From positions 19,182,465-19,246,464 of the forward strand of contig OY754468.1 in assembly GCA_963575645.1 (NCBI GenBank): a stretch of 64,000 nucleotides of DNA, given 5' to 3'. The stretch's first letter is position 1. Each line of letters starts with the position of its first letter. The DNA comes from Xanthostigma xanthostigma (taxonomy: Eukaryota; Arthropoda; Insecta; Raphidioptera; Raphidiidae). Shown here piece by piece: positions 11,305 through 22,187 of the stretch. A model generated the notes under the pieces. It was given only the letters and a program-made list of their open reading frames with translations. It made no database searches and was not told the DNA's origin. A program made the position numbers and the translations under genes.

Positions 11305-12004
11305 GGAGGTTGAGCCGTTTTACGAAGATAATGGAAAAAATCTGAAATAAAGTTTTTTTAATAGATTTTTTTATGACAAAATTTTCTGTAAAAAATCCAA
11401 AATCATTAGGAGATTTATAAAGTTAAAAATTAAAAAAAACTTTTACGTGTAGTCTTGTGGAAAATATGTCAACCTAGCATGCAAACGGTACATTTAAATT
11501 TTTTGCAAATAACCAAATAATGTCAGCAGTTCCGAAAACTAACTATGTAAAGCATCGATGTCTTACACATATTTTAATATTTTTTCCGATTTAATTAGGA
11601 GACTTTTAATCAATAAAAAAAATATTAAACCTTAGCACTTTTCGATTATGGACTTTTATTCTTGACAATTTTAACTGAATTTTCAACTTTTTAATGATTT
11701 AATTTTAATTTTTATTACTTCTAATTTCTTTTTTTATATATTTACTGCAAAAAATATGTAAAATACAGATATTTACATAAATTTATTTTTTCTAACCTAA
11801 CTTTGTACAAAAAATTCAAAAGTTAGTCCATTAAGTAAAATACCGAAATAATTAATTAATATTAAAACAAAAATTTATTTATGCCTTTATGACTATAATT
11901 TATTAGTATCATCGACTTAAAACCTTTTGTAAAAATTTATTATGGAAAAGTTCCCATTTAGAATTTGGCTTACTTTTGATTGGGACTGTAACGCATCAAC
12001 CTCC
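11305..12004. mobile_element. TTAA-flanked TIR element, non-coding
   Basis: The short inverted ends GGAGGTTGA and TCAACCTCC are both bordered by TTAA (11301-11304, 12005-12008). A TTAA duplication would fit piggyBac, while a TTA duplication would fit Harbinger. The TIR is too short to decide. The interior is very AT-rich, with no frame of note. Confidence 0.6.
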
Positions 12005-12552
12005 TTAAGATAATTTTTGCTACTCAAAACTTCTATCAAATTTTCACCTTCCGTCGATCTAATATAGAAACATATTCCTTTACAACCGGCGAAACTTTTT
12101 TTGTTTTGGATTATTTAGGGACCAAAGAACCTAGAAATATTAATAAAAAAAATTGTGTATCTCTACTTAACTATGAAAATAACCCGTACGAAATAACCGT
12201 GCGAAGCCGGTTGCGTTCACAAAAATGAATCTGTTTTGCGGCAAAACAAAATTGGCGATAGTCACGCCCGTATAGGATCGGTTGTAAAGGGTTATACTGG
12301 GATAATTCTGTACATGTTCAGCTCCAGGATACATATCTTCTGTCGGAGATGTTTCTCTAAATTAAAAAGTTGAAGTGAGTTTTTCATTGATCCCCCATCC
12401 CTTTAAATGAGATTTAGTGAGATTTTGTCGGGCCCGCCCCCCCATTTTGAGCAAATGGACGTCCCAATTAGACTTTTTTGTGGCGTCAAAATTTAGGAGA
12501 AAACGGTAATATGAGAATGTTAATTAGTTCGAATCGGCTCGCCACAGATTCG

Positions 12553-12937
12553 TGGCTGTGACACACGAAGCTGGTTTTGCCGCTGCAGGAATCGTTGCTC
12601 GGACTTGCGTGTGGAAATGAGGTCACTGCGGACTGATCACTTGATCACGAGATGGATTTCAAAATTTGAACTGGGGTTATTTTTCGCGCTTGTTTGTCTG
12701 CTTGTTTTGAACAAGAACCAATCAGGAAACAGTATCTTGTCACGTGGGCGACATAGCCAAACGTCCATAAAAACATGGCGTCATAGTGTGTGTTCTGTTC
12801 AGAGACAATAAACGTTCGAACAGCGAACTGTCACTGCGCGCTCACCAAACCCATCTAGTAAGTCAGCTCCAATAGAAGCCATCACGAAATTCAACGCCAA
12901 ATCTAGCGGAAAAACCAGCATTGTGTGCAGCGACCTT
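12553..12937 (+). mobile_element. PIF/Harbinger MITE, GGCCGCTGCACACGAGGCTGG family, copy 1
   Basis: The left end is near GGCTGTGACACACGAAGCTGG and the right end is CAGCATTGTGTGCAGCGACC. The interior matches the copies at 47510-47958, 55910-56315, about 56340-56725 and 58120-58251. Shared words are ATGGATTTCAAAATT, AACAGTATCTTG and CATAGTGTGTGTTCTGTTC. The short frames it contains are shadows shared with the other copies, not genes. Confidence 0.7.
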
Positions 12938-13327
12938 TGTTCGTGTTTTCTTGAAATTTTACGATTGTTTTCAAGCTGAACTGTATCGATTCAGCGCGTT
13001 ATTAAGTAATACGGATGCTATCGTTACTTTATTGGCGAACTGAAAATTTATTTTAAATTTTCGTTAATTCTTTTTGACGTGTAATTAATAAGACGTTAAT
13101 TTATTTTTAAACCATAACTGTTATTTATCTATCAGTTAAGATATATATTTATAAAACGATATCGGCTGCTGAAAGTGGGACACGCTTAACATTCATCTCA
13201 CAAGCCATTTATAACACAAATGTGCAGTAGGACCTCGATTGGCCGGATCGAGTTGGAAAATGAAAAATAAATAAGCCAGATTATTTAGTCAGGTCTAAAT
13301 GTTTGTCAGACGGTTTCAAAACTGTAG
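12938..13327. other. Intron sequence, nothing recognised
   Basis: No element boundary or exon was recognised. Confidence 0.4.
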
Positions 13328-13445
13328 GTTGAAGTGTGAGAAAGAGCGTATATCGGCGATCGGCTGAGTTGAAGCGTTCTGCGGTGCGATTTACTCTCGA
13401 AAGACTCCGCCGGCCGCCGATATACGCTCTTTCTCACACTTCAAC
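13328..13445. repeat. Perfect 31-bp inverted repeat with 56-base spacer
   Basis: The arm 13328-13358 (GTTGAAGTGTGAGAAAGAGC and on) is repeated exactly in inverted form at 13415-13445. The arms are moderately GC-rich for this region. It could be a MITE core or the template for a hairpin RNA. No flanking duplication was found. Confidence 0.9.
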
Positions 13446-14264
13446 TTATCAATAGCGTCTTACTCATTCTCACGTATAATATTCCCGGATCACCTGACAG
13501 GTACAAAGTCCTACCAAATTGAACTGTCCTCCACTACCCTTCAGCCAGGTCTTCGATTTTGTATCCAGACATTACAAAAAAGAAGTGTTACACATTTTCA
13601 TGGTGCTTCAAATACCTACCCAAAAATATATACCTAGGTACCTAAGATTCGATTTGATTTGATATGGTAGCTATGGAAATCATCAATACATTACAGAAAA
13701 TCGCTCCACAATGAAATGATTTTCTGTATTGCATTAATGATTCCTGTAGCTCCCATATCAACAAAACTCATGTACATAATGCTATTTAAATGCAATTCAC
13801 TGCATAATACCATCAATTATAATTCAAGGCTTTATTGTTCTGAATATCCAAGCAATTTTACATGATATGTTTTTTTTTTTTTTGCAAAATGTTGTATTGA
13901 TGAAGTATCAGCTAATCTAGATTATACTGTATTATTATGTAAAACTGCAGCTGTTTAGTACGTTACACACGTATTAAAATTGTATAAATATACTCCTATA
14001 TTATTTTTGTTATATTACTAACCATCGCTACTTTGCGATTTGCGAATCGTGATCTGGATCAGCTATGTTTAGATTATATACTTGCGTTATATATTTGTGA
14101 AGGAAAAATTATACGATTTGATTCGATTTGTATTTCATCCAAATTTTAAATAACGGCTTACTTGCACTGACTAATAATGTTTGTTAAACTAGCATATAAA
14201 TGTCTAATTATTCCTGACATTATGCAGTTACTGACTGAAGTACTATATTATAATTATTTTTTTA
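13446..14264. other. Intron sequence, nothing recognised
   Basis: A local inverted pair (AATCATTTCATTGTGG-type words near 13680-13750) is present, but I see no clear element and no exon. Confidence 0.35.
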
Positions 14265-15326
14265 CCGAGCGTAATGGTGAGAGCACTAGACTTGCATTCG
14301 GGAGGTACCGGGTTCGAATCCCGGCGGTGGAAGATGTGGCCGGGACTTTTTCCTGCTGCCTCCCACCGAGAATCGGTAATTCCTGTACCCAGGGCCGGAT
14401 TTGCCCTAAGTGTCGCCCTGGGGCACCGTGAAAAATGCCGGCCCTTTACCTAAATCATATACATAAAATGGGGTAAAGGTTCGGTATGCAATTTTCAAAT
14501 AAATAAAATGATTCGTTTATAGTCAAAAATCTTTTTTTTGCAAACGGGATAATTACACAAGAAAACATTCTTTTCAAATTGATAAACAAAACGTTTTTTG
14601 AATTTGAATTTTATTTCTTTCAAAAATAACCATACTTGTACATTTTTTAACAAAAAAGAAAATACATTTGAAAAATATAGGCTGTTTCTAAGGTGGCACC
14701 TGTGGTGAAGAAGCCATTGCCAATTTGTGGACAGTATTATACATAAAAAAAAAAATTAAATAAACCATTTTTGGACAGCAATCAAACAAGAAAAACGAAA
14801 TACATATCATGTAAAACAAAGAAAATTACTTATCAATTGCGAGATATTTTCAGAGAAAAACGCGCGTGACTGAAAAAAAAATGTATATATGAATGTTTTC
14901 AACACGGTCACACTTTTTTTAAGAATTTTCTGTAACGCGACAATTATTTTCCCACGCTCCAAATTTTCCCGCCCCTGGAAATTTGCCGCCATGTGCAGTA
15001 GCCCCTACTGTAAATCCAGCGCTGCCTGTACCGGCCATTTTTCTGAGGTTTTCCATGGTTTCCCTCAATAATTCCAGATAAATATCGAGATGGTTCCTTA
15101 TTCAAGGCCATATGGCCGATTACCCGTCAAACTCCTATGCTCAAAATATTCCTACCTTATCTTAATGTCTTAAATTCCTTCGCTCGCCCATTGCTATTAA
15201 TTAAGTGGAAGTTTAAAAATGTAGAAAATAACGGGAAATGTGATAGATAGAAAATAGTAATGGTGCGAATGGCGTCTATAAGTCGAGAAATGGACGTTAA
15301 ACGCATTATTATTATATTATAATAAC
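14265..15326 (+). mobile_element. tRNA-derived SINE with (ATT)n tail, interrupted by a hAT MITE
   Basis: The head has a Pol III A-box-like TAATGGTGAGAGCAC and a B box GGTTCGAATCC, in a tRNA-like order that looks alanine-like with TGC at the anticodon position. After the inserted hAT (14390-15024) the SINE body resumes with GGCCATTTTTCTGAGG. It ends in TTAAACGCATTATTATTA. The 3' part recurs at about 49640-49785. Confidence 0.8.
14390..15024. mobile_element. hAT MITE nested in the SINE
   Basis: The ends CAGGGCCGGATTTG and TAAATCCAGCGCTG are inverted. The 8-bp duplication CCTGTACC is perfect (14382-14389, 15025-15032). Removing the element and one duplicate restores a continuous SINE body. The TIR is related to that of the hAT element at 31198-32876. 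Confidence 0.92.
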
Positions 15327-15845
15327 TTTGATCAGTGACTTTTAGTTGTCAGCGATACCCATGGACTTGATTTCGTTAATTCGGTTTTGATAAAATTTTA
15401 CATCACTTGGATAAAAATTTGGGTACCATTATACGAAACTGCCCAGTCCCTATCGAGTGATGCGGGTCAAGTTCTGGGGGGCGGATACAATCTAAAATTG
15501 CAGTTAGGGTATGAGTATAGTAAACTGTTTTGATAATATAGAAATGTAAGCTGTCATGGCGTGTGTATATGAATTGTCAAATTTGTTATTATTATTATTA
15601 TTATTACAATAATACGAGTATCTGAATTTTGCGGATATATTATGTTGTCGTTTTCTCTATGAGCGTTGCAGAGTTGCAGAACAACCAAAATCTTAGTTAC
15701 TTCATAATTTTGTAATGAATTTTATTTTCCATGTTTAATCACTATTAATTAATGTTAAGAAATAGTGTAATAGTTACACAATCAATGCCAATGTTTAATA
15801 GCCACTGCCAGACCAAAACCGTGTATGTTTTGTGTAATAGACTTT
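15327..15845. other. Intron sequence, nothing recognised
   Basis: It contains a short (ATT)n run at 15588-15606. No element or exon was identified. Confidence 0.4.
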
Positions 15846-16233
15846 GTTAAGTTCAGACACTGTTCTGCGCTCCGAATCAGCACTTTAATTATCATCAGAT
15901 ACCCCACCGTGCAACTCCTGACCCTCAAGTTATAGCATGCTATTTAGATCAACTTTGTGCTGCATTTACCGTCATTTATCTGCTTCAGTCAACACATTTT
16001 ACGTATGTCGTACATACAAAAGCATGATACACTATACACGGCTTGCGGCAGTAGTGACTAGTGTTACAGTGTATACTGTAGTTTGTTGTCAACAGTGATT
16101 GAAAAAGTTAATCATTAAACATGAACGTGATTCATAATTTAACCCCCCCCCCCTCCTTCCTTGCCCTTATTAGCAGGTACCTCCGGTTGACCTTGGATAA
16201 CTCCCATTAAATAATGGTCACGCAGCGCCACTG
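15846..16233 (-). mobile_element. hAT-like MITE, CAGTGGCG family, copy 2 (inverted)
   Basis: The right end GCGCCACTG (to 16233) is the family terminus in reverse. The interior matches the complement of 41916-42300, for example the region around AAATAGCATGCTATA. The left boundary is estimated from the match. A flanking duplication could not be found at that end. Confidence 0.75.
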
Positions 16234-16887
16234 TTCGAAATTAATAATTTTTTTATACTTAATAATTTTTTATAGTTTTCAATCAAGTTTACCGTCGTAT
16301 TCCTCGACGAAATTATCAATATACAATGTAAATGTATATTTTTGAGATCTAAGCGTAAACTGAAAATCTATTTTATAATCGAGTTCAGAAATCTTATTAT
16401 TTACTGAACAGGCCCGTAAGCAAACACACACATTATTACAAGATTTATAAACTGACTGGCCTGCAGAGGTTAGTTACAACGATATAACAGCTGAAAATAG
16501 ACACGAGACACGAATATTTTGGCTGTATTCCATATTATCTTTTCTCAGATTGACGATTTGAGAGGAACTGCCTACATAACTGTCCTTAGATCATTACGGA
16601 ATAAGTAGGTAGGTGCCTAAAGTCTACAGTCGCTGGCAAACGTTGCTGTTTTTAGTGCATTTGCCATAATATGACACACACGGTATTGGGGTTGGTCGGA
16701 TGATGGAACCCTGGGGTCGGACCACCTGTTAACGTTCTTATTAACATGCGCTCACTTTTGTCGGTCCATTAAATAGTTTATTAATCGAATAATTGCATAA
16801 TTAAATTTGTCTGTCAACATCAGGGCTTAACTAAAGTGTCTAAATTGTTCATGATAATCTAAGAAAAGACGTTGCATATCTTTATTA
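16234..16887. other. Intron sequence, nothing recognised
   Basis: No feature was recognised. Confidence 0.35.
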
Positions 16888-17290
16888 CTAGTTGTACCCC
16901 GCCACGCGTTGGTTGGGCTCAGTCTGATTTGCGTGTGTTGCTTTAACGTCAAAAATATGGCGCTTCCATTGCCGTAAAATATTTAGTACGGTGTGTGTTG
17001 CTATAACGTCCAACAGGTGGCGCTGTATTCAACAAATGGCGCTCCCATTTGCGTAAAATATTTTGTATAGCGTGTGTTGCTTTAACTTCCAACAGATGGC
17101 GCTGTATGGCGCAGTTTTTCAAAAAAATCATGACATCTATATAATACTTATATATAAACAGCGCGCGTGTTCAAATGCAAGGTTGTATCAAAATTTCAAA
17201 TCAATCGTTGAAGAACTTTCGGATATTTGCGATTTTGGTCCAACGAACATTTACATTTTTATGTATAAATTACGATGTCACTAGTTAGAA
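16888..17290 (-). mobile_element. Helitron-like repeat fragment
   Basis: The left edge reads ACTAGTTGTACCCCGCCACGCG. On the minus strand this ends in CTAG followed by T, as Helitron 3' ends do. The body carries three imperfect repeats with GTGTGTTGCTTTAACGTC and CCAACAGATGGCGCTGTAT (starts 16933, 16993 and 17072). The 5' end is not defined. Confidence 0.45.
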
Positions 17291-17928
17291 AATAGCGGCA
17301 AACAAAGTTAGAACTTGGCTGATTTTCTATTTTTATGACATACCAAATAAATCGTAACAATTTCTATTGAGAAATAAACTTACTAATTTCTATTTCCTGC
17401 AGACAGACAAAATATAATGAACAGCATTCTTTAAATCCGCACCTGTGTGTTGGACAGCCGGTTTTATGATTCAATAGTCTTCTTTTCAAATAATATTAAG
17501 ATTTAACTGACGTTTATCCTTGAAACAAATTCATGCAATAATATAACAAATCAACGAAGATCTGAACAACTTCCAATTAAAGACAGACAAGTTTACAGGC
17601 AAAAATTATTAATACGTTATTATAGTCCAAGAGCTATCAAACATTTTTGAAAATGTGTGTAACACTTCTTTTGTAATGTCTGAACATAACATCGTAGACC
17701 TGGCTAGTGAGGCCTAACCAAGCCTTGAATTTTTAACTTTGCAAATTTTTATCTGCCAAATATACATATTTGGAATTGGCTACTTACTAGCTTTTATTTG
17801 ATACCCATATTGTTATATGTATACATTTTTTTATTTGCAAATTTCCTAATAAAAAACGTTAATAGAGCACAAACAATTTGAATTATTACTGGAATATGTT
17901 TCTGAACAAAGTTTTATATTTTTTTTAG
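17291..17928. other. Intron sequence leading to the exon at 17929
   Basis: AT-rich intron. It ends in a polypyrimidine tract and AG. No repeat boundary was recognised. Confidence 0.5.
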
Positions 17929-18212
17929 TGTACAAGAAACCGGGCTTAACACCAGGAAGAGGTCAAAACATATACAATTGTGATTACAAGAAACCACCAG
18001 GCAAAGGACAAGTTTGCGACGTTGATGTCAAATCTTGGGCGCCGTGTGTGCAGGAGAATAACTTTAATTATCACAAGCAGGCGCCTTGCATTTTTTTGAA
18101 GTTAAATAAAATTTATGGATGGATACCAGAGTATTATAATGATTCAAATAGCTTACCCGCAAAAATGCCTCAGGAATTGAAAGATTACATTAGGAAAGAA
18201 GACGCCTATAAA
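17929..18212 (+). CDS. nrv2: Na+/K+-ATPase beta subunit, ectodomain exon
   Basis: The acceptor ...TTTTTTAG ends at 17928. The first two bases complete a valine codon begun in the exon ending at 3325. The exon reads VYKKPGLTPGRGQNIYNCDY and runs on to KEDAYK, stopping at 18212 before GTAAGT in phase 0. It carries four of the six ectodomain cysteines conserved in beta subunits (in YNCDY, QVCDVD, APCVQ and APCIF), which form disulfides. It also has the family hallmark CIFLKLNKIYGW and one N-glycosylation sequon (NDS). Codons past 18212 are intron read-through and should be ignored. The intron before it is about 14.6 kb. Confidence 0.96.
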
Positions 18213-18688
18213 GTAAGTATTTTTGTACAATTTTTAAATTATAATAAACCTATTTTCGGTATGTTTTTTTGTATAAAAACATTTAAGGTAGTACGAGCGC
18301 CAAGGCAACTAACAAAAGGCTTGATTTTTTTTATATTTCGGTAGATGGATGATATAGTCCGGGGGCCAGTAACAGGTTTTTCTTACCAATTTCCGCATGC
18401 CTCAAAGACTCGTAAAAAGCTTTAGACAGTTGGACTATGTAGCATCGTGGCCGTCAGCTGCGGCACTATCGGGGGAATAGGTAGCTTTATAGCTTCGGAA
18501 ATATTTTGAAAATAAAGAAACCAGCCGCTCTTTTGTTTTATAAATCTGTCAGAAATAAACTAGTTCGGCATGCTTAGATTAATTTTTACATGACGTGGAA
18601 CATAATATTATGTAGCTAACCATGGCAACGAATAGCAAATATCATATTGAATACGATCCATTACCCGCGCGATATCAGAAATTCTTTA

Positions 18689-18883
18689 GGCCTAGTTTAT
18701 ATGAGCGGCGTTCAACGCGCGTTTACAGTTTCTATACAATTGTATAGAACTGTTTATATGATAACGCGCGTTGGTGGCGCGTTGAACGCGCGTTATCATA
18801 TAAACAGTTCTATACAATTGTATAGAAACTGTAAACGCGCGTTGGACCAACGCGCGTTGAACGCCTCTCATATAAACTAGGCC
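18689..18883. mobile_element. Palindromic Harbinger-type mini-MITE, long form
   Basis: It begins GGCCTAGTTTATATGAGCGG and ends in the complement. The 3-bp duplication is TTA (18686-18688, 18884-18886). It is 195 bp and almost fully self-complementary. The copy at 48749-48823 is only 75 bp. The long form has an extra inner palindrome carrying TCTATACAATTGTATAGAA. Confidence 0.85.
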
Positions 18884-18896
18884 TTAATATAATAAA

Positions 18897-19259
18897 ATGT
18901 CAACATTTTTGAAGTGGTCCCGTCACCCAATTGGCTGGAATTTTTGTGTATTTTGTCAAAAGAAAAGTTCAACGTTAAAATTAATCAACGAAGATTTGTG
19001 CAAGTGCCGTAATATACTCACTATTCGAAAAAATTATAATTTAGCAGCAAGAGATGTAATACTTCCTGAACAACCTAATGATTTTCAACTGTATCATAGC
19101 GATTGCTATCGACGCTTTACAGCTTTACCGCCAAAATATCGACGTTCCCAACTTTCTCTTCTACCACACCCTTTTTTGTATCAGCTGACAATCTTTCCCC
19201 CAATATACAAGCAGCTGACGATTTTATTTATTTTAAATATTATAAAAACTACCTTTTGA
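18897..19259 (+). pseudogene. TE-encoded CxxC...HxxC protein, truncated
   Basis: A 120-codon frame starts MSTFLKWSRHPIGWNFCVFC. Cysteines at residues 17 and 20 (CVFC), further cysteines at 35 and 37, and H67xxC70 (YHSDCYRRF) suggest a zinc-binding fold like those at the start of some uncharacterised insect transposon proteins. After about residue 82 the sequence looks random and stops, so the copy is probably truncated. A second broken copy lies at about 61556-61850 on the minus strand (MSTFLKLEWSRRPIGWNF), and a fragment of the flanking sequence lies at 58682-58735. I do not know its function. It is more likely part of the mobile element than a host gene. Confidence 0.5.
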
Positions 19260-19760
19260 CAAAGTTTCATGTGATAGGGAATGACTGAATTCATATTAAT
19301 TTCGTCAAGTTCGTATGATCAGCTGACGTAACATCCACCATCGTACAGCCAGCTGACGTTTTTTTTTTTGTGAAAGATCATTAATAACTATCTTTTGACA
19401 AGTTTTCAATCGATAGGTAATGATAAAAAATATTATTTAAATAAATAAAATTATCAACCAATTTTTTTTCAGACTATACCTATATTGACAAAAAATAATA
19501 AATTATAAATCAATATTTCACTAGATGACGTTTCGAAATAATCTAAAAAATATATAAATTAATTAGTATAATATCTACTTTCTAATAGAATGGAGTTTGA
19601 ATTATCGAATTTTAATGAAAAATTAATAACGAACAGTTTTTTGATAAGTAGTCATGGATACCTATGTACCTAACAGACGTTTGTCAAAGATTTGGATATA
19701 AAAAATATTATCTTTTTAACCGTGCGTGGGAGGCTATTCCACCGATACTGGCGCAGCTGA
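19182..19760 (+). repeat. Recurrent CAGCTGAC words
   Basis: CAGCTGAC occurs at 19182, 19212, 19320, 19350 and 19753. A related GTCAGCTG occurs at 18453 in the opposite arm. In DNA transposons, repeated subterminal words of this kind often bind the transposase. That role is only an inference here. Confidence 0.7.
19436..19620 (-). repeat. Penelope-like terminal repeat fragment
   Basis: It matches 10119-10278 (AAATAAATAAAATTATC, then TATTGACAAAAAATAATAAA and AATTAATTAGTATAATATCT). On the minus strand it retains the GAAACGTC core element but lacks the CTGA box, so no ribozyme is expected. Confidence 0.6.
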
Positions 19761-19858
19761 CGGCCACTATGCTATATGGTACTACTGTCTGAGCATTTTG
19801 CGAGTTTTTCAGCCGCGCGGAAATGGACGACCTAAATAGGTCGCTGGCCCCCGGACCA

Positions 19859-20232
19859 ATATGTTTTCATTGATTTCTCCAAAACTAGTCGGTGGAAATT
19901 AAAAAAAAAAACTATTTAAATTAAAGTTAAAACCTTAATAAATTGTTGAAAACAAAAAGAAACCCGTTGTGCCCGACTAATTAAAAAGATTTAGTCGGGC
20001 ACAACGGGTTTCTTTTTGTTTTCAATAATTTATTAAGGTTTTAACTTTAATTTAAATAGTTTTTTTTTTTTTTTTAAAGATATTTAATCTTTTTAATTAA
20101 ATATCTTTTTAATTAGTCGGGTACAACGGTTTTTTTTTGTTTTCAATAATTTATTAAGGTTTCAAATTTAATTTAAATAGTTTTATTTTTATTTCCACCG
20201 ACTAGTTTTGGAGAAATCAATGAAAACATATA
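19859..20232. repeat. Long imperfect palindrome
   Basis: TTTCTCCAAAACTAGTCGG near 19875 is repeated in inverted form at about 20198-20216. A further inner inverted pair is centred near 19985, containing AAACCCGTTGTGCCCGACTA. It forms part of the arms of the element at 18286-20410. Confidence 0.85.
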
Positions 20233-20411
20233 ATCCATCTACCGTTTTACCATAAAGCCAGTGTTAAATATGCCTACTTTTGAAGTCATTTATTTATTTA
20301 AGTAGTCGGGCAAACCCCCTAAAATTTTCAGAATTGGTTTAGACTTAGTCCAACTTTATATAAAAAAAATCAAGCCTTTTATTTAAAATTGCTTGGTGCT
20401 CGTACTACCTT

Positions 20412-20719
20412 AATTGTGTAGTATTGTGGATGATTGTTGTAACAGCTTTTACCATTCCAATACCAAAAGTGGAGAATTTTACAGTATTTATTCATTTTGT
20501 GGTCCCTTGAATTAAAAAAAGACATATTTTTGGAAAAAGTTTGTTTATCAATTAGTCTGTCTGTTAAACACGATACAGGTCAAGCGGATGGGCGGATTGA
20601 CACAACGTTTTGGGAGAACATTGAATATGCAAAGAGCCCTGTTATTGTTTGTGGAAAAAATCGGCGCTTGTTATTAAAAAAAAAGATTGAACATATTGTA
20701 TTACTGTTATTTTTTTTAG
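20412..20719. other. Intron sequence before the exon at 20720
   Basis: No repeat boundary was recognised. The open frame at 20497-20745 is only read-through into the exon in another frame. Confidence 0.5.
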
Positions 20720-20888
20720 AGAAATACGGTGTGGATCAGTTGTGAAGGTGAAAATCCAGCAGATATTGAAAATATTGGTCCAATTAAATATATACCAGGA
20801 CACGGCTTCCCAGGATATTTTTATCCTTATGAAAATTCAGAAGGCTATTTAAGTCCTCTTATCGCTATCTATTTTGAAAGACCAAGAA
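20720..20888 (+). CDS. nrv2: Na+/K+-ATPase beta subunit, ectodomain exon
   Basis: The acceptor TTTTTTTAG ends at 20719 and the exon starts in phase 0 with RNTVWISCEGENPADIENIG. It continues through the GHGFPGYFYPYENSEGYLSP segment to ERPR, ending at 20888 before GTAAGT in phase 1. ISCEGENPAD and the GFPGY...GYLSPL stretch are diagnostic of arthropod and vertebrate beta subunits. The cysteine is the fifth of six. A second AG two bases downstream could also serve as an acceptor but would break the frame. The donor and the next acceptor are phase-compatible. Confidence 0.96.
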
Positions 20889-21065
20889 GTAAGTAAACTG
20901 AAATTATTAAATTGAAACTAAACCAGACCCGATCAAACCATAATTCCTTATAATTCTTTTGGTATTTTATACGATTGTTGCTTTATTGTTTTTATGATTG
21001 TGCTTTGACTAAGCCCTTAGACTTTTTCCGGTAAATAAGGTATCTTTATCTTAATATGTTATATA

Positions 21066-21777
21066 CAGGCTGTTTTAAAACATGTGTCGGAAAATAAAGG
21101 GTATGATTCCGTGGCTAATTCTAAGAAAAAAAATTCTTATTAACATGGGTTTGCAAAGGCACCGTTTTTGAGATAAGTACAGGTCGTCAAAAAAATATTT
21201 TTTTTATAACAATATCTCAGGGATCGTTTGAGATATAAAACTCAGCTTTTGTACACATCTTACCATTAATATTAACTACTTTTTAAGCGCTTATAAAAAA
21301 AATTTCATATGTCAGTATCGGGAATTTTAGGGGTGCGTGAAGTTTTTTTTGTCCCTAATTTCTATGACATTGGGGAAATTGGCGTTCTGGAACGACATTT
21401 TGAACCGCCAATGCTTTCTACACAATAAAGGTGCTCCTGGTTAAAATCTTTAACGTGAACCGTTTTAGAGAAAAAGACATTTTATGATGAAAAGTATGAA
21501 AAAAGTAGTAACATGATCACAAAACTTTATTTTAAAAAACTAAGCAAATAACATAAAAAACTCAATAATTGTTGAAAACGGCCTCCTCCTACGGTAATGC
21601 GGGATTCTAACTTACGTTTTAGTGACTTACGTCTTCCAATTTACGACGTAATCTTATTTCTTGACACCCTGTATCTCTAAAACGGTGCGTTTACGGACCA
21701 TTGTTAATAGGAATTTTTTTTTTGAATTAGCCAAGGAATCACCTTTCATTTTCCGACAGATGTTTTGAAACAGCCTG
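21066..21777. mobile_element. Mariner-type MITE in the third intron
   Basis: The left end CAGGCTGTTTTAAAACATGT and the right end, the complement of CAGGCTGTTTCAAAACATCT, are bounded by TA (21064-21065, 21778-21779). Second-tier inverted words (ACGGTGC(C/G)...) extend the arms. It is non-coding. Confidence 0.88.
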
Positions 21778-21892
21778 TATATTAGAATAAAATACAAAAC
21801 ATTTTTTTGTTAGCTTGATGTCAAGTCGTATTAGTGACAAATGTCGTTTGCGGTATATAATAATTTATTTAAATTCTATATTTTTATTTCAG

Positions 21893-21996
21893 CTGGAATT
21901 ATCATTAACATCGAGTGTAAAGCATGGGCTAAAAATATTATACATGACAGACATGAACGATTAGGATCGGTACATTTTGAATTGTTAATTGATTAA
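21893..21996 (+). CDS. nrv2: Na+/K+-ATPase beta subunit, terminal coding exon
   Basis: The acceptor TTTATTTCAG ends at 21892. Two bases complete the split codon, then [33 protein letters not shown] and a TAA stop at 21994-21996. The [10 protein letters not shown] segment holds the sixth conserved cysteine. The HFELLID ending is the normal C-terminus of the family, so the protein is complete at this end. Together the four visible exons encode about 270 residues. With an unseen cytoplasmic N-terminus this matches the usual family length of a little over 300. All splice phases agree and I see no disabling change. Confidence 0.97.
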
Positions 21997-22187
21997 CAAA
22001 TGATCGCTCAATGTCTTCAGCAGCAAACCGTCATCGACATTCTAGTGACATTAATCAGTTTAGAACTTTTATTAATAATTCTACAGATTTTTTTTGCATC
22101 GTTGTTATTCATTTTATTATTTACAGATTTTTACTTTAATAGTTTACGTTTTTGTAAGCAAACTTTTATGACGCATCGTGTAATAAA
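21997..22187 (+). terminator. 3' UTR and poly(A) signal of the beta-subunit gene
   Basis: An AATAAA hexamer lies at 22182-22187, about 190 bases after the stop codon, in AT-rich sequence. It is the nearest canonical signal on the right strand. A longer 3' UTR using later signals is also possible. Confidence 0.5.

Larger units (their letters stand above)
18357..19857 (+). mobile_element. Unclassified DNA element with CAGCTGAC words and a zinc-finger-like ORF
   Basis: The ends GTCCGGGGGCCAG are inverted, and the arms pair for roughly 130 bp, for example ACTATGTAGCATCGTGGCCG with CGGCCACTATGCTATATGGT. Inside are the ORF at 18897, a Harbinger mini-MITE, a partial Penelope-like repeat and several CAGCTGAC words. 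The superfamily is not clear to me. Confidence 0.65.
18286..20410. mobile_element. TIR element filling the second intron, with a nested element
   Basis: The left end AGGTAGTACGAGCGCCAAGG and the right end, the complement of AGGTAGTACGAGCACCAAGC, each sit beside TA (18284-18285, 20411-20412). Its right part contains long internal inverted sequence (19859-20232). The element at 18357-19857 is inserted in its left arm. The opposite arm gives the undisturbed sequence ATGGATTATATGTTTTC. Confidence 0.8.

Noticed and set aside
12605..12811. Similar short frames at 12605, 47561, 47619 and 56444
   Set aside because: They are shared because they belong to one non-coding Harbinger MITE family. They are not a gene family.
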